From positions 51,574 to 115,573 of the forward strand of contig JAGFNQ010001130.1 in NCBI GenBank assembly GCA_024364735.1: DNA of 64,000 nt. Reading direction: 5' to 3'. The stretch comes from Boesenbergia rotunda (Eukaryota; Streptophyta; Magnoliopsida; Zingiberales; Zingiberaceae). Shown here piece after piece: positions 1 to 11,247 of this stretch. Below the pieces are notes generated by a model. It did not search any database, was not told the DNA's origin, and saw nothing but the letters and a program-made list of their open reading frames with translations. Numbering within the stretch: the first letter of the stretch is position 1; every line of letters begins with the position of its first letter. The translations under genes were made by a program, and so were the position numbers.

Positions 1-1106
1 GCTGAGGTTGTAAACTGATGACTAATATGCTGGGCACAGCTGATCTCCTGATCTAGTCATATTTCGATCCATTCCTAAACTCAAATATAGTTATCCCTGG
101 TTCCAAATAGTCATTTAGGCATACCTAAGTAACACTGCTACATGCAGGCTGAAGTGGAAAGTATATACACAACAATTACATCTACCTCCTAGAGCAATTC
201 AGCTTGACCGATGTTTACTGAACATATGGTATGTTACATAACCCTTATGTGTAGGATAGCCTTTGTCCCCTGAAGCATAATCACAAGTACCTCTATAACA
301 AATTTTAGAATTGCACTATCTTAGTATAAAAATAAATCATGGTTTTATAAGGAGAATATGTGGATTGAGACATGATCGAAAGAATCAATCTACAAGACCA
401 AAGTCCATTCACGAGACAGGTACAAAGAATCCAACTATAGAACTGCTTGACAGAATCGACATCAATGAAGTGCACACTAATGCCGAAGCAGTCAAGCTTC
501 CAACACACCACCAAGACAACGCAAAGGATACTTTGGGAGAAATTTACCTCTTCGCATATTTCCCAACAAGCGTAACAGGCAACACAATGGTTTTAAACTT
601 TGTGATTCCTCGACGACAACTTGTTCTCAAAAACCAAACTTACAAAGTTTGCAGCCCAAAATAGACGATCATGTGCATAATCACTGGGTTATTTTAAAGA
701 AATCAACTTGAGAATCAAAGCCCATGACCTAGGATTCAACCGTCAAGCATTCATGAAAATCATGATTGCGATCCAATCCTCAGGATCCCATAAAAATGAC
801 TTAACTATTCCAATCGGAATTGAAGTTGCACTAGGATTTAATGAAGCTATGATATGCAATCTTATCTTATGTCAGCTTACCATTCTTATTAGTATCTCAA
901 TACAAACAACTTTCACTAGATGGAATACATTCAATCAGATATTTAAATCATTTATCAAAACAATTTTTTTTTGTATGTGTGTGTCGTATTACTTGAGAAA
1001 GAATTCAATTATATAGGATTTTTTTTTAAAGTCTAGTAAAAGATTTTTTTTTTAATTGTTGTCATTAGCATTCAACTTATAATTATCGTTATCCTATTCT
1101 TTTTAT
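1..1106. other. AT-rich stretch with no recognised gene
   Basis: No supported gene, LTR end or transposase motif is visible. Two open frames of about 100-117 codons exist on the plus strand (from 311 and 708), but they match no family I know, have low-complexity tails and show no start context. The last 100 bases are T-rich and run straight into a long palindrome. This may be old intergenic or degraded repeat sequence. Confidence 0.4.
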
Positions 1107-1702
1107 TGTAACGACACGGTCTCTCAACCACTTTGGCGGCCAAATCAATATTTGGCGGCCCAACAACTTGGCCTCTCGGGCCCAACAACCTGGCCCCTCG
1201 GGCCCAACAACCTGGCGGCCAAATCAACATTTGGCGGCCCAACTATGTCGTCGACCAACAACCGATGTCGACGACTAACAACCGTGTCGTTACTCACTAG
1301 GTCTTTCCACCCCTGGCTAGTGGATTTTTGCCTTCCTCAGGATTCGAACTCTAGACCTCCAGGATAAGTACTAGAGTTTATGAATCCTGATACCAATTGA
1401 GCTACAGCTCAATTGGTATCAGGATTCATAAACTCTAGTACTTATCCTGGAGGTCTAGAGTTCGAATCCTGAGGAAGGCAAAAATCCACTAGCCAGGGGT
1501 GGAAAGACCTAGTGAGTAACGACACGGTTGTTAGTCGTCGACATCGGTTGTTGGTCGACGACATAGTTGGGCCGCCAAATGTTGATTTGGCCGCCAGGTT
1601 GTTGGGCCCGAGGGGCCAGGTTGTTGGGCCCGAGAGGCCAAGTTGTTGGGCCGCCAAATATTGATTTGGCCGCCAAAGTGGTTGAGAGACCGTGTCGTTA
1701 CA
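1107..1702. repeat. Perfect ~596 bp palindrome (two 298 bp arms, no spacer)
   Basis: The sequence from 1107 to 1404 is repeated as its exact reverse complement from 1405 to 1702. The outer ends are TGTAACGACACGGT and its complement, and the symmetry centre lies between 1404 and 1405. Reading outward from the centre, each arm has a tRNA-like head, then GTCGTCGAC-containing sequence, then several GGCGGCCAAAT and GGGCCCAACAA units. The same 71-codon open frame appears on both strands (1152-1367 plus, 1442-1657 minus), which shows the arms are identical over that span. The right end abuts the broken edge of a gypsy LTR at 1703. It could be a foldback element, a head-to-head SINE dimer, or a library or assembly hairpin artefact. 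Confidence 0.9.
1406..1480 (+). other. tRNA-like (SINE-head-like) sequence with A and B box
   Basis: Just right of the palindrome centre, TAGCTCAATTGGTA resembles a Pol III A box (the start TAGCTC lies at the symmetry axis), and AGTTCGAATCC about 45 bases later resembles a B box. The spacing and order are those of a tRNA gene or tRNA-derived SINE. A mirror copy lies at 1329-1403 on the minus strand. No full cloverleaf was folded, and it is not called a functional tRNA. Confidence 0.5.
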
Positions 1703-2444
1703 GTTAGAACCCTAGGGTGAAATTTCGAACTTGCAAAGAGGGGAAAAGGGCTCTTGGTTTTCGAAAATGGAAGTGGGGAAGAAGAAGAAGAAGTGTAACT
1801 TCTTTTCCCTCTCTTATTTATACTCTTATCATGAAAAGACATGTCTCTTCGCTTCCCTCGATTTAACAAGAATGTTTCTTATTCTCTCTACAAGAAACAT
1901 TGCTTGGTTCATTGGTTATGACATGATTAGTGCAACTAGAAGGTTTAAGGTTCAATCCTTGCTTCCTCCTTTCTACCTCTTCTTTTTATCACTATTTGCA
2001 CTAATCCATATCAAAGCCCACTAAGCCAAACCCATCATGAAATTTCATAATATTAATAATATTTCATGAATTCATAATATTTCATAATATTAATAATATT
2101 TCATGAATTCATAATATTTCATAATATTAATAATATTTCATGAATTCATATTATTCCATAATACTAATAATATTTCATGAATTCATAATATTTCAAAATA
2201 TTAATAATATTTCATGAATCCATATCATTTCATAATATTAATAATATTTCATGAATTCATATTATTTCATAATACTAATAATATTTCATGAATTCATAAT
2301 ATTTCATAATATTAATAATATTTCATGAATTCATATCATTTCATAATATTAATAATATTTCATGAATTCATAATATTTCCTAATATTTCATGAATTTCAT
2401 GATATTTCATAACATTTTATATGGGAAAATTTTGGGGCGTTACA
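1703..2444 (-). repeat. Partial 3' LTR copy
   Basis: This is nearly identical to 5038-5778 and ends at 2444 with the same GGGGCGTTACA edge. The remaining ~2.1 kb expected from the other LTR is missing to the left, replaced by the palindrome. Confidence 0.8.
2035..2400. repeat. AT-rich minisatellite, ~37 bp units
   Basis: There are about nine units built from TTTCATAATATTAATAATA and TTTCATGAATTCATA. The same array recurs in the other LTR at 5370-5740, so it was present in the LTR before insertion and is not a later satellite. Confidence 0.85.
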
Positions 2445-2458
2445 ATCCTCCATACCTT
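2445..2458 (-). promoter_or_regulatory. Polypurine tract
   Basis: The minus strand reads AAGGTATGGAGGAT directly before the 3' LTR start TGTAACGCC. Its position and purine richness fit the plus-strand priming site. Confidence 0.65.
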
Positions 2459-2916
2459 ATAAAAAGTTCGTCCCGAACTTTAAAATAATTCCGGATACTT
2501 TAATCGTATTGCCTCCTCTCGTTCCCATGTGGCTTCTTCGAATTGTTCATTCCGCCACAGAACCTTTACTAAGGGTACTTCCTTGTTCCTTAGTTTTTTT
2601 TTAACTTCCCGATCTAGGATCTATATAGGTCGGCGTTCGGAACTTAAGTTCTATATGTAACCACCCTCTTACCCCAAATTCTAGATTATTAATAAATGCA
2701 TATACGTTCACATATTTAACAATTTCTAGTCATTGACTATCATACAGGTGAAAATTGACTACATAAGCATTAATTCTACCTTCACTTGTTATACAAGTAT
2801 CAATCATCTCTATACATGTCATTATTGTACATGCAATAAAATAAAGCGAGGTTAGGATCTCTTACTTGAAAGCGGCAGGATGAAGCTTGATGTGTGTGTG
2901 GTGGAGGGGAAACCTG

Positions 2917-2928
2917 CTCTGATACCAA
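2917..2928 (-). promoter_or_regulatory. Primer-binding site, initiator tRNA-Met type
   Basis: The minus strand reads TGGTATCAGAGC two bases inside the 5' LTR edge. This is the standard plant retrotransposon PBS complementary to the 3' end of initiator tRNA-Met. It fixes the orientation of the element as minus. Confidence 0.85.
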
Positions 2929-4249
2929 CCTGTAACGCCCACCCTAATATCTACTCTCGGGGCGGGGTTACGTACATTCAATCATATAGTAATATTTTTT
3001 TTCTATCTTCTAGCATGGCATTAAAACAACAATGCAAGGCTAAGGACTGAGCATGCGTGTTTAAAACTATCAAGTTATTCCATAACATGATAAGTTCGCC
3101 AGTAATTCAACTCAGAACATAGTCAAGTATAAGAGACCTCCAAGGTAAACACTATCATGCCATGTCAATCCTAATCACTAACACTTATTGTCAAGGGAAC
3201 TTAAACATAAACATAAATATGTAGATATAGAAGTCTTTCTTTCCCGAGCCACCACCCCACACATCTTTAGCCTTCCTGCCTCTTCCTTTAGTTCATGTGT
3301 TCCTTACCTTTATCTGCAGCATAAGACAACACATAACTAGTAAGCATAAAAGCTTAGTAAGGATCCAGTCCTACTCGCAAAATCCATACGAAAGCATACA
3401 ACATGTATACATAACAAGACATAAGCATGAGTTCATCATAGCATACTAAACATTAAAATTTCTAAGCATGCAGCATAAAGTATGGAATGCATATACATAA
3501 GGATGCTTAACTTTTAAAATCATACTTTTAAATACTTAAACATCATCATATCATCATTGGGGGTCCCCGGCTTGTACCACATACATACATCATAAGCGCG
3601 CATCCCTAGGTAGATACGAGGTAGCGAGCCCCGACCTACTAGGGTAAGGACAGCTACGGTAGTCCCAGAACCGGGGCGTTCTTAAGGTGCCCATCCCTGT
3701 TGCACAGCTACGGTAGTGCCAGAACCGTGGACAGCATAGTCGGTAGTCCAGAATCGGGGCGTTCTTAAGGTGCCCATCCCTTGGACCCATACTTCGGTCC
3801 GGTACAAGCCCATTCATAAAGTAAAATACTTTACATGCTTTTACATATATGCTAAGGAGTACTTGCACATTCATTCTCAAGGGGCACACCACTCTTCAAG
3901 GGTGCTCATGATCCCTTAGGGACACACCACACAACATAAGGGGTGCTCTTGATCCCATACTTAATGAAGTATCCTTTCAAGCATCTTATTATCCACATCA
4001 CATGCATTTCATAAAGGTGCCCCCCAGGGGCTATAAGGCATGCTCATACATAGATCATAATTCAACCCCCTTAAACATATCTTATATATGACAAGGTTGA
4101 TCACATAAATCATATTCATATCATAGGACGTGGTAGCATGCTTCATGGGTAAATCAAATGGTTCCTAACCCTAAAACTAGGGTTTTGGCCGAAACTCAAG
4201 GGTAGGGGTAGATTAGGTTTTTGACATCAAACATCCCCTACCAACATCC

Positions 4250-4251
<2 letters not shown>

Positions 4252-4290
<39 letters not shown>
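4252..4290. repeat. (AT)n microsatellite
   Basis: An uninterrupted run of about 19 AT dinucleotides lies inside the gypsy LTR. Confidence 0.9.
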
Positions 4291-4292
<2 letters not shown>

Positions 4293-5369
4293 TGTATCAT
4301 ACTATAGCATGCACCATGGGAGAAAATCAAGCAACCCTAACCCTAATCTAGGGTTGGCCGAATGTCATGGCTAGGCTAGGTTTTTGACTTCAAATATCCA
4401 CACAAGCATTTACACAAACACCTTGCCTATACTATTTAGCATGGATATATCATAGGGAAAATCATACAACCTTAAACCCTAATCCACCTAGGGTTGGCCG
4501 AAACATTGTAGGGTAGGGTAGGCTAGGTTTTTGACTTCAAATATTCACACAAACATTTACACAAGTACTTTACCTACACTACTAATCATGGGTACATCAT
4601 AGGATAGAAAGCAACCCAAAAGCCCTAGCCTATTCCCTCTTGGCCGAAACTTGTAGGGTGGATAACCCTACTTTTTCTTATCACAACATGATGGGGAACA
4701 ACATATATTCATACCCTAAGTTCCTAGGGGTCTCCTCATGCAACAAGAAGTAACTAAGACCTCCTTCTTGGGGGTGGCCGAATGGTGCACAAGGGAAGAA
4801 GGTTCCCTTTTTCAAAAACAACAACAAGAAGAACATACAAATCAAACAATAACGATTACGCTGCAGGCGAGGGGATACTTACATCCTTTCGCTTGAATTT
4901 CTCCTTCTCTAAAATCTTAAGGTGCCCTTTGTTGAAGGAAGGTGAGTGTTCTCCTTCCTAGCACTTCTATAGCAACCTTGGCCCTACTAGAGGGCAAGAA
5001 CCTTAAAGGGTTCCTTTCTCCTTCCAATTCCCTAGGGTTAGAACCCTAGGGTGAAATTTCGAACTTGCAAAGAGGGTAAAAGGGCTCTTGGTTTTCGAAA
5101 ATGGAAGTGGGGAAGAAGAAGAAGAAGTGTAACTTCTTTTCCCTCTCTTATTTATACTCTTATCATGAAAAGACATGTCTCTTCGCTTCCCTCAATTTAA
5201 CAAGAATGTTTCTTATTCTCTCTACAAGAAACATTGCTTGGTTCATTGGTTATGACATGATTAGTCCAACTAGGAGGTTCAAGGTTCAATCCTTGCTTTC
5301 TCCTTTCTACCTCTTCTTTTTATCACTATTTGCACTAATCCATATCAAAGCCCACTAAGCCAAACCCAT

Positions 5370-5740
5370 CATGAAATTTCATAATATTAATAATATTTCA
5401 TGAATTCATAATAGTTCATAATATTAATAATATTTCATGAATTCATAATATTTCATAATATTAATAATATTTCATGAATTCATATTATTCCATAATACTA
5501 ATAATATTTCATGAATTCATAATATTTCAAAATATTAATAATATTTCATGAATCCATATCATTTCATAATATTAATAATATTTCATGAATTCATATTATT
5601 TCATAATACTAATAATATTTCATGAATTCATAATATTTCATAATATTAATAATATTTCATGAATTCATATCATTTCATAATATTAATAATATTTCATGAA
5701 TTCATAATATTTCCTAATATTTCATGAATTTCATGATATT
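5370..5740. repeat. AT-rich minisatellite in the 5' LTR, ~37 bp units
   Basis: This is the counterpart of 2035-2400, with the same units and nearly the same order of variants. One visible difference is AATAGTTCAT in place of AATATTTCAT in the second unit. Confidence 0.85.
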
Positions 5741-6395
5741 TCATAACATTTTATATGGGAAAATTTTGGGGCGTTACACCCTTTCTATTTTTTTTGTTGG
5801 ATTTGAATCAATCCGATATAGTCCCAATATTTTCATATTCGACAATTTACCAAAGGGCGTACCTAAGAATTGGAAATTATCAATTCGCGTACCATGGTTT
5901 CTATTTTACCAAGGGGCGCAACCCTTTAAGTGAACTTCCTATTTAACCCCTCCCGCCACAAAATACCTTTTTCTATTCACATTTTCAAGACATCCGAACC
6001 ACTTTAGCAGTAAAGTAATATTTTGTGGTTCGGATGGACAGATAGTCAAATTTTTCTCAGCCTATATATATATTACTACCTTGCACAAGTCGAATCATCA
6101 CAAGGGTACGTATATATTTCGACCTTGCACAACTCAATTCATCACCAAGGCAGCTGAGGATCATAGGTATTGAAGGAGAAAAAGCAAGCAACAGATTGGT
6201 AACAAATACAAATAGTAATGTACGTATGATTATCATTTTTGATATGATATTAGACCTAGTTTTATACTTATCAACTCTTTCTACAATTTTTATGTTTAGA
6301 GGAGTCTAAGGGTGATATGCATTACATAATAAGGGCTCATTGAAATTTGTTAAAGTTAAGATAAATAAATACTTGAATTCGACCTAGGGGTGATA

Positions 6396-6725
6396 TCTTA
6401 CCATATCAGGCCTTAGGAGGGAGGGCGTGAAATTAAAGGATTTCAGTCCCTGGGAGTGCATGATATCATTAGATTTGAGGCCCTAGGAGGGACTGAAATA
6501 TGTTATTTTTAGACACTGGGAGGGCCTGAATTATAAGGAATTCAGGTCCTCCCAAGGCCTGAAATGAAAAGATTTCAGGCCCTCACAGGAGCTGAAATCA
6601 TTTGATTTGAGGGCCTGGGAGGGCCTGAATCAAAGGATTTCAGGCCCTCCAAGGGCCTGAAATATAATGGTTTCAGGCCCTATGAGGGCCTGAAATCATT
6701 TGATTTCAGGCCCTTAGGCCTTCCT
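6396..6725. repeat. Palindrome array, 5' side of MULE copy 1
   Basis: Repeated TTTCAGGCCCT...AGGGCCTGAAAT modules lie between a putative splice donor (GGTAAC at 6198) and the start of transposase coding sequence (~6783). Many units are diverged, with centres such as CCTAGGAGGG. The equivalent arrays in copies 2 and 3 occupy the same place. Confidence 0.85.
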
Positions 6726-7546
6726 AGGGTCTTGATTATCATTTTCAAAGTTTACAAAATGTAATTGTAATTTATTTTTCAAGGATGATAATGTTGTTGA
6801 CGAAATTCTATCCGAGATATGGAATACTCTTAATGATAATGTTGTCACGGGGAATGGATCAGAAATTACAAGGAATTTGACAATTGATCTAAATGAAGAA
6901 GCAACTAATCTAGAAGATGAGGGTTTGAATTCTTCTATAAGAGTTGTTAAATTCTTTGAGCCAACCTGGAGTGGGGAGGAAGGAATTGAAATCCGGAATG
7001 CAGATAAATAAGAACCTATTATAAGTGTACTAGAATTCCAAGCCGATGATATGCAGATTGAGCAATATAAATTCTCCCCAGATCAGTACAGTGACTTAGA
7101 GGAGGAGTTTCCATTAGCTGAAGATCCTTATATTTTGAATTCTCGATTGCTTGTTGGGTCAATTGGAGAGGTAGAGGCAAGAGATGAGCATGAATTTTTT
7201 GTGGGGCAGATATTTCCATCTAGAGAAGAATTCAAGAATGCACTTGTCAAACATGCCATGATTAACCATATGAGATATAACCCAGTTGACACCCGAAAAA
7301 ATAGAGTTAAAGCAGTGTGATTCAACCAACCATGTACATGGAGAGTAGTAGCAAGGGGGAAAGTAGAGTTCACTGTTACAAAATATGTAAAGGAACACCA
7401 ATGTGGAACTGTTAGGGAAAGTGTTGATCATCATGCATGTTCTTCATCATTTGTTGCTTCTTTTGTTGAAGAGCAATTTCTTCATAATGAAAATACAAAC
7501 CAAGTATGATTATATCATATATTAAAGCTAGATTTGGAGTGACCAT

Positions 7547-8558
7547 TGTTGAGGCAATCTGTGGTCCGGAGTGACCAAGTGTTTTGATGTTTGGGCAAAG
7601 GGTTTAAGTTAGGTTTCCCCTTGTATTTAATATGTGTATGTTGAGTGTGCAGGTTGTACAGGTTTACATATATGGACTTGACTGGACGGCCTCAATACGG
7701 TGAAGGGTGGCATGGAAACAAGCTAGAGGCTTGTGTGCACTCGAGGGACCTTGGAGAGCAGGGACGATGAGCTGAGGGGAGCGGACTTCGAGGCATGCGT
7801 GAAGGATGGCATGGAGGCAAGCTGGAGGCTTTCGTGCATCCGAGGGACGGGAGCCGAAGATGAAGAGGGCGCGAAGGCAATAGTTGAGGCTGCTGAGTGA
7901 GAAGTCAGTCGAGTCGTGAGGGTACGAGTGTTGTGTGATTGTACTCGAGAAATCCTAGGGGTTGAGTGCGGAGTGGAATGTACTCAGGAAGGGTAACCTT
8001 AGGTGGGTGAGTAGACTAGTCGACTGGCCTGGGGGAAGTTGACTGATGGAACTCACAGAAAGGTCTCAGCCCCCAGGGCAGTCGACTGGTAGGTGGCTAG
8101 TGAGTTGGTTGAGAATTCGAACATTGGGGTGCAACGGTCGAATTTCAATGGCACCAGTCGACTGTCCTGGGGGCAGTCGACTGGTAGCGAGGGTTTCAGC
8201 CCGAGTCCTATTTAAAGAGGACTTCGTAGTGGCTGAGTTTCTTGTCGAATCTTGTCTTGGTTAAAGCCAAGATAGTAGTCTTTGTGCTCAGAGGTTTGAT
8301 TGGTGTTGGGGCGAGCTTTCTCCACCCACAAAGAGCGACGTGAGCTAGTCGGAGGTTATCCGGGGATTGCACCGACGGATTCTTGGATTAGTCACCCGTC
8401 CGGGGTGGATACCAAGTAAATCGGTTTGTTAGCAGTGCTTTCTTTGTTGTTTGTGTTTATTAATATTGTTTCCGCTTGCGTATACTAACAACGTAGGTAC
8501 AAGAAAAATCGAAGAATCGCTATTCACCCCCCTCTAGCGGGCCAAAATTGATCGTACA
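7547..8558 (+). repeat. 5' LTR of the gag-only copia element
   Basis: TG...CA ends. It contains several CAGTCGACTG palindromes at about 8020-8190 and the 3' motif TTCACCCCCCTCTAGCGG. It is 23 bases shorter than the 3' LTR, mainly because one palindromic unit is missing near 8070. Confidence 0.9.
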
Positions 8559-8572
8559 ATTAGTATCAGAGC
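8559..8572 (+). promoter_or_regulatory. Primer-binding site (variant of initiator tRNA-Met type)
   Basis: ATTAGTATCAGAGC follows the LTR directly. The standard form is TGGTATCAGAGC, so the first positions are mutated. Confidence 0.7.
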
Positions 8573-8628
8573 AAGGAACCGCTCTTGATCGGACTAACCG
8601 CCGAGGGAGCACACGCTAGAGGGAAGGA

Positions 8629-10278
8629 ATGATGGATGATAAATTTAGGGACGACATCTACATTCCGTCGGCCTACGACCATGAAGATTTCGGGTACTGG
8701 ATGTCACGGATGGAGACGTGGTTCGAAATGGAGTGAGACCTTCGGATTTCGCTTGAAGAGCCCTTCGAGATTCCAAAGGATAAGCACGGGAAGTGGCTTA
8801 CACCTAAGTATTGGAATCAAGAGCAACAAGAACAAGCAAGGGCAAATGAAAAGGTAATGGGTATATTGATTGATATTGTGCCTAACAAAATTTTGAGTTG
8901 TGTAGGGGCATACCAAAATGCATGTGAATTGTGGAGCAATTTGAAAGAATATCATGAGAGTCCTACGCAAGTTCAAGAGCCCAAGGAGAAAAGTCAAATG
9001 AGTCAAGAAGAAGAATAAGAAAAGGAACTATCTACATCTTCAAGTGAGGGAGAGAGTGAAAGATCATCAACCTCCTCAAGAGAAGAAGAGGAGGTATCGA
9101 TTTCAAAAATTGAGGGGGAGGAGAGACCCTCAACCGTACTGGATCAAGAGGAAGCATCAACTTCAAGGATTGAGGGGGAGGAGAGACCCTCAATCATACA
9201 AGAACAAGAGGAAGCCTCTACCTCCACCAAAGCAAAGAAAAAGGAACACATCACATGCTTCAGTTGCAACGAAAAGGGGCACTACAAGGACAAGTGCCCG
9301 AAAGGTAAAAAGGAGGTACACTCTAAACCTATGTCAATTAAATTAAATTCTAACATAAAGTGTAGAACTTGAGAAATCCAAGAGAAGAAGAGGAGGACTC
9401 GATGCTTCACGTATGGTGAACTAGGGTACTACCACACCAAGTGTCCAAGGAAGAAAGAGCTCAAGAAAATAGGACACTTGAGGAGATGGGAAAAAGAAGA
9501 AAGGAGGAAGCAAAGATCATAACAAGGAGGAACTACAAAGGTAAGGGAGGTAATTCCTAACCCTAGGTTAAAAAGTAATTCAATTTCAAGTTCTTCCTTG
9601 CATTTTAAAAATCATGTTAATTACCCATCCATGCATGCTAGATTTAATGAAAAATGCTTAATGGTGCATAATTTTGGTTTTAAATATAATGATAGGACTA
9701 GGGTTAACAAGATAGATCAAAACCCTAGGAAAGGCATGCATCATGATCAACCCAAGACCTTTAGACCTAAGGATCATGGCACTAATCCCAAGAAGGGAAG
9801 GAATGTGTCTAGAAAAGAGGGTAGATCTAGGAATGTCCAAAGTGGACATATGGACTCAACGGTCAGAAATTTAGAAAGGGAAAATCAAGTCTTGAGGGCA
9901 AGACTTGATACATTAGAAAAGGCCCTAGAAAGATTCACGCTTGGATCTAAGGGCTTAGACATGGTGTTGGGTAGTTTGAAACCCAACTATGATAGATCGG
10001 GATTGGGATACCGGTCTAAGACCTCTAAGGCCAACAAAAAGAAGTATGCCGGGGAGGCATACAATCATGGTAAGGAGGGAAAGTCCAAAGATGGCAAGGG
10101 AATGCCATCCAATGGTAACAAGAGTGATTTAACCAAGGATAAGGTGTCCAAGATTAAGAAGGTCAATTTTGTAGGCCAAGAGTCACCGGGGGAACACCGG
10201 TGTGGTCTAGTGTTTCATGAGTCACCTAGGGAGGTAGCTAGGGCTAAGATCTCTAGGAGCCTTTGGGATATATGGTGA
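8629..10278 (+). pseudogene. Copia-type gag, degraded
   Basis: The start ATGATGGATGATAAATTTAG encodes an N-terminus rich in D, Y, W and F typical of copia Gag (motif YWMSRMETWFE). A stop follows almost at once near 8735, and others interrupt later near 9016, 9370 and 9520. A CCHC zinc knuckle (CFSCNEKGHYKDKC) lies at about 9256-9300, and a second, damaged one (CFTYGELGYYHTKC) near 9400-9440. Residues before the first knuckle are acidic, with repeated EEASTS units. The last open part (9598-10278, 226 codons) has a coiled-coil stretch (NLERENQVLRARLDTLEKALE) and a basic lysine-rich tail. It forms the capsid in the parent family, but this copy is broken. Confidence 0.75.
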
Positions 10279-11233
10279 ATGGACCCTAGGAGGGGTGCTC
10301 CTAGAGGTCTAGATGGACCATGGGATGTGCCAAAAGAGTTGGAGACGGACTTGAATCTCAACTCTTGGGTTTTGGCACATGGATTGTGTGTTTCATGCAT
10401 AGAAATATGATATTGGGGGTCATATAGCATGAAGGTTGGTTTTTGATGTATAAATGTTATGTAAATCAATGCTAGGGATGCATTGTGGGTTGGCATAGGC
10501 AGAGACATCAAGAGGAATCCAAAACTAAGACTTTAGGTCAAGGTTCTATTGAACTTTTTAGCTAGTTTTGGGTTTTGTGTCAAACTTGGGAATAGTGATA
10601 GATACATTTTGGAATGTATTTTTTCCAAGTAGATATGGGTACCACAAACCTCTCCACAAAATTTGGGAATTTTTGGAGATTTGTGAAATTTTTAGCGCAT
10701 TTCTGAACTTCGTCAGAAAAGGCTAAAATTCTGTGTTTCAGAGTATCAGTCGACTGCCATTTGGGGCAGTCGACTGCTAAAGGCTGAAATAAGGTTCAGC
10801 AGCTGGGTATATGTCCAAATGATGCAAAACAATTGTATGGGGGGCTAGTATACATTGTTTATGGTCATTGGGGTTTAAAAGATCCAATAATTGAGATATT
10901 GTTAGAGTCTTTTTGATGTTAGGCAAAGGGGGAGAAGTGTTGGGTTTAAGTTGGGAAACCAAACACACCTTTGCTAGATACCCTAGGTTTAGGGGGAGTT
11001 GAGATTAAGGGGGAGCATGATTGCTCCATTCTTGGCGTAAGGGGAACCTTGGAGAGGTTCTTAAAAAGCCTCTGTAAGTCCAATGTAGGGGGAGCTTGGG
11101 AAAAGCTTTAAAAAGCCCGTTTTGGTGAAAATTCCTAACTTGGAGGGTTAGCATTACATATGCATTTGTTTAGCTTGGTTTTTGCTATTGACTACTATCT
11201 TGTTTCCCTAACTTAAACGTATTGCCAAATATC

Positions 11234-11247
11234 AAAAAGGGGGAGAT
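11234..11247 (+). promoter_or_regulatory. Polypurine tract
   Basis: AAAAAGGGGGAGAT lies immediately before the 3' LTR. Confidence 0.8.

Larger units (their letters stand above)
1703..5778 (-). mobile_element. Ty3/gypsy-type LTR element, internally deleted, 3' LTR truncated
   Basis: On the minus strand the order is 5' LTR (5778 to 2931), primer-binding site, a 486-base internal region, and a partial 3' LTR (2444 to 1703). The two LTR copies share a nearly identical segment (1703-2444 against about 5038-5778). Both have the end signature TGTAACGCCCC, read on the minus strand. The internal region keeps only the PBS side and the extreme 3' end, including a purine run and bases encoding a typical pol tail. 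All gag-pol is gone, so the element cannot move by itself. The 3' LTR is cut off exactly where the palindrome 1107-1702 begins. Confidence 0.8.
2931..5778 (-). repeat. 5' LTR (2848 bp) of the gypsy-type element
   Basis: The plus strand reads TGTAACGCCC at the left edge and GGGGCGTTACA at the right edge, so the LTR starts TG and ends CA on either strand. It contains several diverged repeats with GGTTTTTGAC and TTGGCCGAA, and a block around 3590-3830 with GTACCGGACC-type sequence. That block is also found, inverted, at 19276-19560, so the plus-strand LTR at 17172-20822 is a relative. It also holds an AT-rich minisatellite at 5370-5740. Confidence 0.8.

Noticed and set aside
311..664. 117-codon open frame on the plus strand
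   Set aside because: No recognised motif, an overlapping open frame on the other strand, and no start or splice context.
1152..1657. Identical 71-codon frames on both strands
   Set aside because: They are the two arms of the palindrome; low-complexity GPTTW repeats, not a protein gene.
1731..2024. 97-codon frame, also at 5101-5358
   Set aside because: Lies in both LTR copies of a gypsy element and has no family features.
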